Shown here: positions 59,700 through 64,000 of the stretch, one piece after another
How positions within the stretch are numbered: the stretch's first letter is position 1
Layout of the letters: each line of letters begins with the position of its first letter
Assembly (NCBI RefSeq): GCF_007859765.1
Contig: NZ_SIHJ01000003.1
Coordinates: 186,001 to 250,000 of the forward strand
Direction: 5' to 3'
Source of the DNA: Posidoniimonas corsicana
GTDB lineage: Bacteria; Planctomycetota; Planctomycetia; Pirellulales; Lacipirellulaceae
Length of the DNA: 64,000 nucleotides
Position numbers and translations under genes: made by a program
The notes under the pieces: model-generated
The model's database searches: none
Told to the model about the DNA's origin: nothing
What the model saw: only the letters and a program-made list of their open reading frames with translations

Positions 59700-60173
59700 C
59701 TACTCGTGACGCATGAACGCCTGGCCCTGCAGCACCACGCCGCTCATGAACGGCATGGGCACCAGGGCGATGTCGTTGTAGTTGACCTTGGCGCGGACCA
59801 GGAACAGCTGACGCGGCTCCGCGTCCTGGAGGTTGACGTCGGGCAGGGCCTCGAAACCCGACTGCTGAGTCGGCACGCTGGAGCCGGCGTCGAACGACGA
59901 GCCGTCCTTGACGAACACCTCCACCGCGTTGACGTCCACGGCGCCGGAGAGCACCTGCCGCACGTGGCTCTCGACGGAGGTCGCGGTCTGGCCCTGCGTC
60001 GACCCCAGGCGGGCGCCGGCGCGGCACGCGCTGCGGAGCACGTTGTTCACCATCTGGGCGTGGCCGAACTCGATCAACGCGAACACAAAGAACAGGAACA
60101 CCGGCAGCACGAACGCCATCTCGACGATCGTGGTGCCTCGGCGGCCGTCCCGGTGGGCGGTGCGCAGCTTCAT
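59700..60173 (-). CDS. TadE family protein (first)
   Basis: A 157-residue protein. RRGTTIVEMAFVLPVFLFFV gives the TadE motif with Glu at the prepilin-like +5 position and a hydrophobic helix, followed by ALIEFGHAQMVNNVLRSACR. It is first in the tadE-tadE-tadG set. No Flp pilin, TadA ATPase, secretin or prepilin peptidase gene is in this window. Confidence 0.88.
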   Translation of the reverse strand: MKLRTAHRDGRRGTTIVEMAFVLPVFLFFVFALIEFGHAQMVNNVLRSACRAGARLGSTQGQTATSVESHVRQVLSGAVDVNAVEVFVKDGSSFDAGSSVPTQQSGFEALPDVNLQDAEPRQLFLVRAKVNYNDIALVPMPFMSGVVLQGQAFMRHE

Positions 60174-60524
60174 AGGGATGATTTCCCCCCTGCAGTCGGC
60201 CCCGGTCTGGCGGACCGTGGTCGGGCGGGGAGTTGTGGAAAAGGAGAGGAGGAGGAGTGCAGCAGCGGCGGATAGCCGTTCACTGAAACACTAGCTCAGC
60301 ATCCGGCGGCGTGCCGGGTATACGCAGCTTTTTCTTCCGCGGGGAGCTGCAAACGTTGCAGGCGTTGCAAACCGAGCTGAGAGACCGCGGCAGAGATCCA
60401 CCGCGGAATTGTCGCCTGAGCGACGCACGGAACTGCGCCGGTGCGGCGTAATGCCAGCCAACGCAGGAGTGGGACCGCTGCTAGCGGGGGCGCACTCCAG
60501 GGGCCTGGCATGCCCCCGTCCACG
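60174..60524. other. Intergenic stretch, 351 bases
   Basis: It lies upstream of the tadE set and downstream of the pseudopilin. It contains the small palindrome CTGCAAACGTTGCAG (60348-60362) and the family D-like hairpin next to the pseudopilin stop (60484-60521). No promoter I trust, no RNA gene. Confidence 0.4.
60484..60521 (-). repeat. Family D-like GC hairpin adjoining a stop codon
   Basis: On the minus strand GTGG is followed by ACGGGGGCATGCCAGG and then CCCCTGGAGTGCGCCCCC, with GGGGGC and GCCCCC arms. It begins 3 bases after the pseudopilin stop codon, itself in a GTAG tetranucleotide. It may serve as that gene's terminator. Confidence 0.5.
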
Positions 60525-60941
60525 CTACCAGTCGGCGCCAGTGGCGTGGTTGACGATGAAGTCGCCCGTCGAGTTGTCGTAGGCCCAGCTCTCGGTGCCG
60601 CTGGCGGTGAGCGCGGCGCCAGAGGTCTGGATCCGCACGGAGTCGCCCGTGTTGCCCACGGCGGCCTCAGGAAACGGCCCGCTGAGCATCTCGGCCAGGT
60701 CGGACTTCAGATCGGCCTCGGTGCCGCCGTCGCCCGGTAGGGCGTTGTTCTGGGCCCGGTAGAGCTGGATCGCGTCACGGATGACCATGAGCGAGTGGCG
60801 GGTCGCGTTCGAGCGGGCCTCGCCGGCGGTGTCGAACATCCGCGGCGCGGCGACCGCGGCCAGGATCCCGAGGATCAGCACCACGATCACGAGCTCAACG
60901 AGGGTAAATGCTGTTCGGCGGTTGGTGTTGCGATTCATCAT
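60525..60941 (-). CDS. Type II secretion/type IV-like pseudopilin
   Basis: A 138-residue protein. The N-terminus RRTAFTLVELVIVVLILGIL is a class III signal, cleaved before Phe with Glu at +5, followed by a hydrophobic stalk helix and an alanine/proline-rich AAVAAPRMFDTAGEARSNAT. The C-terminal domain (QLYRAQNNALPGDGGTEADL; TESWAYDNSTGDFIVNH) has the pattern of GspG/GspH-like and planctomycete DUF1559-less pseudopilins. It starts at 60941 or 60938. It is divergent from a PilX-like gene. Confidence 0.9.
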   Translation of the reverse strand: MMNRNTNRRTAFTLVELVIVVLILGILAAVAAPRMFDTAGEARSNATRHSLMVIRDAIQLYRAQNNALPGDGGTEADLKSDLAEMLSGPFPEAAVGNTGDSVRIQTSGAALTASGTESWAYDNSTGDFIVNHATGADW

Positions 60942-61197
60942 CGGATCGTTGAAAGCATTTGTTGTACACAGAGATCACTCGCCAAAAGGTAGGTCACAAA
61001 TGGATAGGAGTGATAACCACTTTCCACACTGCAGGACTCCGCAAGGCCGCTACGCCGACGCCGTCATAACCCGTCCGTTGGTTCCAGCGACCCTTTTCCA
61101 GCTGCCACGTCCTGGACGAGCTACTCTTCTGCACGCCCTCTACCAGGTCGTCTGCACAGCGCCGGCGATAAGGCGCCTCCCGGCGGGCCCAACGAGC

Positions 61198-62175
61198 ATG
61201 AATCAGCGCCGCAATACCGCTCGAAGCGTTACGACCCGACGCGGCGCCGCGCTGTACGTGGCGGTCATGGCGACCGCCCTGATGGTGACGCTGCTCGGAC
61301 TGGCAGGGCTGGCGAAGGTGCAGATCCAGCGGCGCGAGGCGACCGAGCTGGCCGACCGCATCGCCGCCCGCGAGGCCGCCAACGGCGCGGCTGGGTTGGC
61401 GCTGATCAACATCGCTGCCGACAACAACTGGCGGACCAACTACGCCAGCGGGGTGGAGTCGACGCCGCTGGCGATCGGCGGCGCCCGCGGCGCCACGGTC
61501 AGCTGGGTGATGGTCGATTCGGATGGCGACCTTACCAATCAGGACACGGACCTGCAGCTGTCAGGCGTCGGCCGTGTGGGCGATTCGGTGCAGGTGGCGA
61601 CCGTCGGCGTCAAAGCGGTGGGGGTTGGCCCCAGTGAGCTGCGCAACTACGACATCCTGTCGGGGGCGTCGTCGGACAAGCTGGCGGACGACAAGTGGTG
61701 GTGCCAGTACCTCCGGCCAGACCTACCGGACGACGCCATCTCGTGGCGGGTCACCCGAGTAGAGTTCTACTGCCGCAGGGACCAGAGCAACCGGGATCTG
61801 CAGGTGGTGCTCTACGAGCCCACCGCCTCGAACTGGCCGTCAGGGGTCGTGCTCGACTCGGTGAACGCCAGCAGCAATGACTTTGGGAGCTCGTGGGGCT
61901 GGCGGGGCGTCACTTTCAGTGGCGGCGCTTCGTTGGGCGCGGACGACGGCGTCTGCGTCGCCCTGACAACTTCGGAAAACCAAGAACCGTTGGAGATCGC
62001 CTACCGGAGCGGGGGCGTTGGCGAGTCGCAATCGGCGCTTATCACCGGGGATCCTACTTGGACTACGTACGACACCGACAAGGCTCTGCTGTACCGCGTA
62101 TACGGCGAGTACGTCACCGCCGACGCGGCGTGCGAGGTGATCGAGGGCACCTGGGAGTGGGGCGCGCTGCCGTAG
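61198..62175 (+). CDS. PilX-like exported protein
   Basis: A 325-residue protein. The ATG at 61198 gives MNQRRNTARSVTTRRGAALY, a basic stretch then a hydrophobic helix (VAVMATALMVTLLGLAGLAK) like the PilX N-terminus; a long open frame upstream overlaps the divergent pseudopilin promoter region and is rejected. Most of the rest is a beta-rich domain, including VEFYCRRDQSNRDLQVVLYE and GDPTWTTYDTDKALLYRVYG, which resembles a lectin/jelly-roll fold. It is possibly a minor tip subunit of the pseudopilus. Confidence 0.7.
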   Translation: MNQRRNTARSVTTRRGAALYVAVMATALMVTLLGLAGLAKVQIQRREATELADRIAAREAANGAAGLALINIAADNNWRTNYASGVESTPLAIGGARGATVSWVMVDSDGDLTNQDTDLQLSGVGRVGDSVQVATVGVKAVGVGPSELRNYDILSGASSDKLADDKWWCQYLRPDLPDDAISWRVTRVEFYCRRDQSNRDLQVVLYEPTASNWPSGVVLDSVNASSNDFGSSWGWRGVTFSGGASLGADDGVCVALTTSENQEPLEIAYRSGGVGESQSALITGDPTWTTYDTDKALLYRVYGEYVTADAACEVIEGTWEWGALP

Positions 62176-62240
62176 CGTTCTGCAACTCGCCACCGGCTTC
62201 CGGAGCAAGCGGCCGTACGCAACCGGCCGTAGGCGCGGGG

Positions 62241-63998
62241 CTAGTACGTCAGGATCGCGTCGACCGCGAAGCTGGTCTGATCGCTGCCCGGCGCGCGGTC
62301 AAACCGCAGCTCGGGCCGCATGACGAAGCCCTCGAGTGGGCGGTAGTTGAGGCCGAGCGTGGTCTCGTAGTAGGAGGTCCCGTCGGTCTTCCACCACTCC
62401 GCCCGGGCGCCGACGCCCCACCGGCAATTGAGCGCGTAGAGCAGGTAGTTGTTGAGCCCGATCTGGTTGTCGTTCAGGCCGGTCCCGGTGAGGTCGTCGT
62501 AGTTGACGTAGTCGGACTGCAGCACGTAGGTCAGCCGCGGCGTGACAGCCACATCCGCCACGATGCTGTGGGTATAGCCGCTGCCGCCGCCGCTGCGGGC
62601 GCCCAGGTTGCCCGCGGTCGCGACGTACGCCAGCGTGACGCTCGACAGCGGCCGCGCGGAGAAGCCGCCAACAAACGTGCTGCCGCCGTCGGTCTGGTCG
62701 AACCCGGTGTCCCAGCCGAGCGTGTAGCCGAGATAGACCTCCAGCCCCCAGGGGTTTCCGTAGGGCTGGTAGGTGGCCAGGGCGCCGGTGTGGGTGAACG
62801 GCTCGCTGTTGAACATCGTCAGCGAGTGACTGTAGAAGAAGTTGTCCGGAGCGGTCACGACCTCGTAGCCGACCGGCGTGAAGAAGTGCCCGAAGATGAG
62901 CGACCACTCGTCGGCGGCGAGCTGCCCATACAACTGCGGGATCGCCCAGCCGTAGATGCCGTGGTCCAGCGACGCGTCCCACGACCCGAAGCCAGGGGTG
63001 TCCGCGCGGGGGTTGCCGAAGGCTTGCGTCTTCTGCGCGTCGGTTCCGTACATGAGGTCGAAACGGAAGCCCCAGTCGGGGCCGTGGCGGCCGTCGGCCT
63101 CGCGGCCGATCCAGAACCATTGCTGCTGCCAGCGGATGCCCGAAGGCACGTCGTTGAACGCCCGCAGGTCGCCGAATGAAGTGGACCGCGGGGTCTGATC
63201 GGTGTGATAGCCGAGCTGGGTCCAGCCGCCGACATCAATCCGCGGGTCGGGGCCAACCGGTCCGCCCAGCAGGCCGGCGGGCAGCCACGCTCCAAACTGG
63301 AGGAACTCGCCGAAGCTGTCCGCCAGGTAGCCGGGGCTGCTGGAGTAGCCGTAGGGGGCGCACGCATCGCCGCAGCCGGGGCCCACGCCGATCATCGGAT
63401 CGCCTGCCCAGGTGCTCTCGGACGGCTCGATGGCCGGGCTCACAAGGTCCGGCTGGCCGAGGCTGGGCTTGGTGGAGGGCCGCCCGGCGGGCAGTTCCTC
63501 CAGCACAATCGGGGCGGTGGGGTCGTCGGTTTCGTACTGGGCGGTTGCAACAGCGGTGAACGCCGGGCCAGTGAGTGGCGCCGGGGCGATGTCGAGCTGG
63601 GTCGCGAGCAGGGTCTGACCCGTGTCGTGCCGCACCCGGGCGACCGACCCGACCAGACCCTCCAGGTCCAGCGAGGTGGTTGGTTCGATGTACCGGTGCA
63701 CGGCGCCGCTGGCATCACGGAGCACGTAGGGCGGCTCGTCAGGCCGCCCGGCGGTATTGTGGTCGAGCACCCACTCATTCGGGCCAAGCGCCGGCATTCG
63801 GCGGGCGATTGGGGTCGCCTGTGGCGCGGCGGGAGCGGGGAAGCTACGCGGGGCCGGCGAACTCGCTGCAGGCCCTCCCTCCCAGCGGTTCGGCGACCAG
63901 CCCAAGTCGGGGGATTCGGCCAATGCGGACTGCCAACCGGCCGCGCACGCGGCGGCCACAAGGGCAATCGATAGCAGATTGGTCGGCCTGCGGTGCAT
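62241..63998 (-). CDS. Outer-membrane beta-barrel protein (putative porin, BBP2-like)
   Basis: A 585-residue protein complete in the window; its ATG is only 2 bases from the edge. A signal peptide (MHRRPTNLLSIALVAAACAA, cleaved after ALA) is followed by a Pro/Ala-rich N-terminal part of about 200 residues and then a beta-barrel (about 230-585). Barrel strands are aromatic-rich (IDVGGWTQLGYHTDQ, IYGWAIPQLYGQLA, GFVMRPELRFDRAP) and the protein ends SFAVDAILTY with a terminal aromatic. The pattern is of the planctomycete/acidobacterial putative porin BBP2 (OmpL-like) family. The substrate is unknown. Confidence 0.85.
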   Translation of the reverse strand: MHRRPTNLLSIALVAAACAAGWQSALAESPDLGWSPNRWEGGPAASSPAPRSFPAPAAPQATPIARRMPALGPNEWVLDHNTAGRPDEPPYVLRDASGAVHRYIEPTTSLDLEGLVGSVARVRHDTGQTLLATQLDIAPAPLTGPAFTAVATAQYETDDPTAPIVLEELPAGRPSTKPSLGQPDLVSPAIEPSESTWAGDPMIGVGPGCGDACAPYGYSSSPGYLADSFGEFLQFGAWLPAGLLGGPVGPDPRIDVGGWTQLGYHTDQTPRSTSFGDLRAFNDVPSGIRWQQQWFWIGREADGRHGPDWGFRFDLMYGTDAQKTQAFGNPRADTPGFGSWDASLDHGIYGWAIPQLYGQLAADEWSLIFGHFFTPVGYEVVTAPDNFFYSHSLTMFNSEPFTHTGALATYQPYGNPWGLEVYLGYTLGWDTGFDQTDGGSTFVGGFSARPLSSVTLAYVATAGNLGARSGGGSGYTHSIVADVAVTPRLTYVLQSDYVNYDDLTGTGLNDNQIGLNNYLLYALNCRWGVGARAEWWKTDGTSYYETTLGLNYRPLEGFVMRPELRFDRAPGSDQTSFAVDAILTY

Positions 63999-64000
63999 CC

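Noticed and set aside
60781-61197. N-terminal extension of the PilX-like frame
   Set aside because: Overlaps the divergent pseudopilin gene in antisense; the PilX-type N-terminus begins at 61198.
1-64000. tRNA, rRNA, CRISPR array or complete insertion sequence
   Set aside because: No T-loop GGTTCGAnTCC-type sequences with a CCA-end context, no regular direct-repeat/spacer array, and no transposase-like protein were found by reading through the window.

Overview
The window looks like chromosomal DNA of a planctomycete, most likely from the Pirellulales (Lacipirellulaceae-like). The evidence is high GC over most of its length, an LEPR/LEGR-type motif at the start of a giant LamG protein, PEP-CTERM tails combined with dockerin-like repeats containing [12 protein letters not shown], long intergenic spacers, paired DUF3299 proteins, and DUF2760/DUF3731-type Hsp70 genes. 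I found no rRNA, tRNA, CRISPR array, complete insertion sequence or prophage.

Layout. 0-5.3 kb: a minus-strand operon of a DUF2760 protein and two atypical Hsp70s. 5.4-13.5 kb: a Cache-HAMP-SpoIIE phosphatase, rsmE, an ExeA-like ATPase, a DUF4404 protein, a coiled-coil protein with a putative PD-(D/E)XK nuclease core bracketed by hairpin repeats, and a coiled-coil membrane protein overlapping a 54-aa membrane ORF. 13.7-18.8 kb: a membrane operon with an FmdB zinc ribbon, a coiled-coil protein, flotillin-like FloA, a short NfeD and a long NfeD. 19-23.6 kb: a prenyltransferase-fold protein, a PNPOx-like protein and a PQQ-type propeller. 23.6-26.8 kb: a fatty-acid/polyketide-like operon (FabZ-like, ACP, FabZ-like, FabF) with a recognisable promoter. 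27-41.9 kb: GNATs, a CotH kinase, a J-domain protein, a DUF3050 protein, a TrmH-like methylase, an XRE/membrane pair with an apparent operator, an orphan NtrC-type regulator, a PL10-like pectate lyase, a KAP-like ATPase and a phosphofructokinase. 42-49.8 kb: an HGSNAT-like acyltransferase and two large secreted LamG glycosidases. 49.8-53.8 kb: a lower-GC pocket of unknown genes separated by copies of a 50-70 bp element. 53.8-64 kb: a PEP-CTERM protein, two DUF3299 proteins, a partial Tad/pseudopilin locus and a beta-barrel outer-membrane protein.

Functionally the window suggests an aquatic heterotroph: it degrades polysaccharide (PL10, GH128-like, GH-A-like), displays large calcium-binding repeat proteins, builds Tad/type II-like surface fibres and maintains flotillin membrane domains.

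The most unusual signal is non-coding. Several sequence-unrelated families of paired hairpins lie between genes, and most arms begin with the same tetranucleotide GTAG at the 5' foot. That is the architecture of REP/BIME elements moved by Y1 (RAYT) transposases. One family shows compensatory base changes, some feet coincide with stop codons, and units bracket individual genes. The second unusual signal is the cassette-like low-GC pocket. All family assignments were made by eye from sequence motifs; no database search was run.
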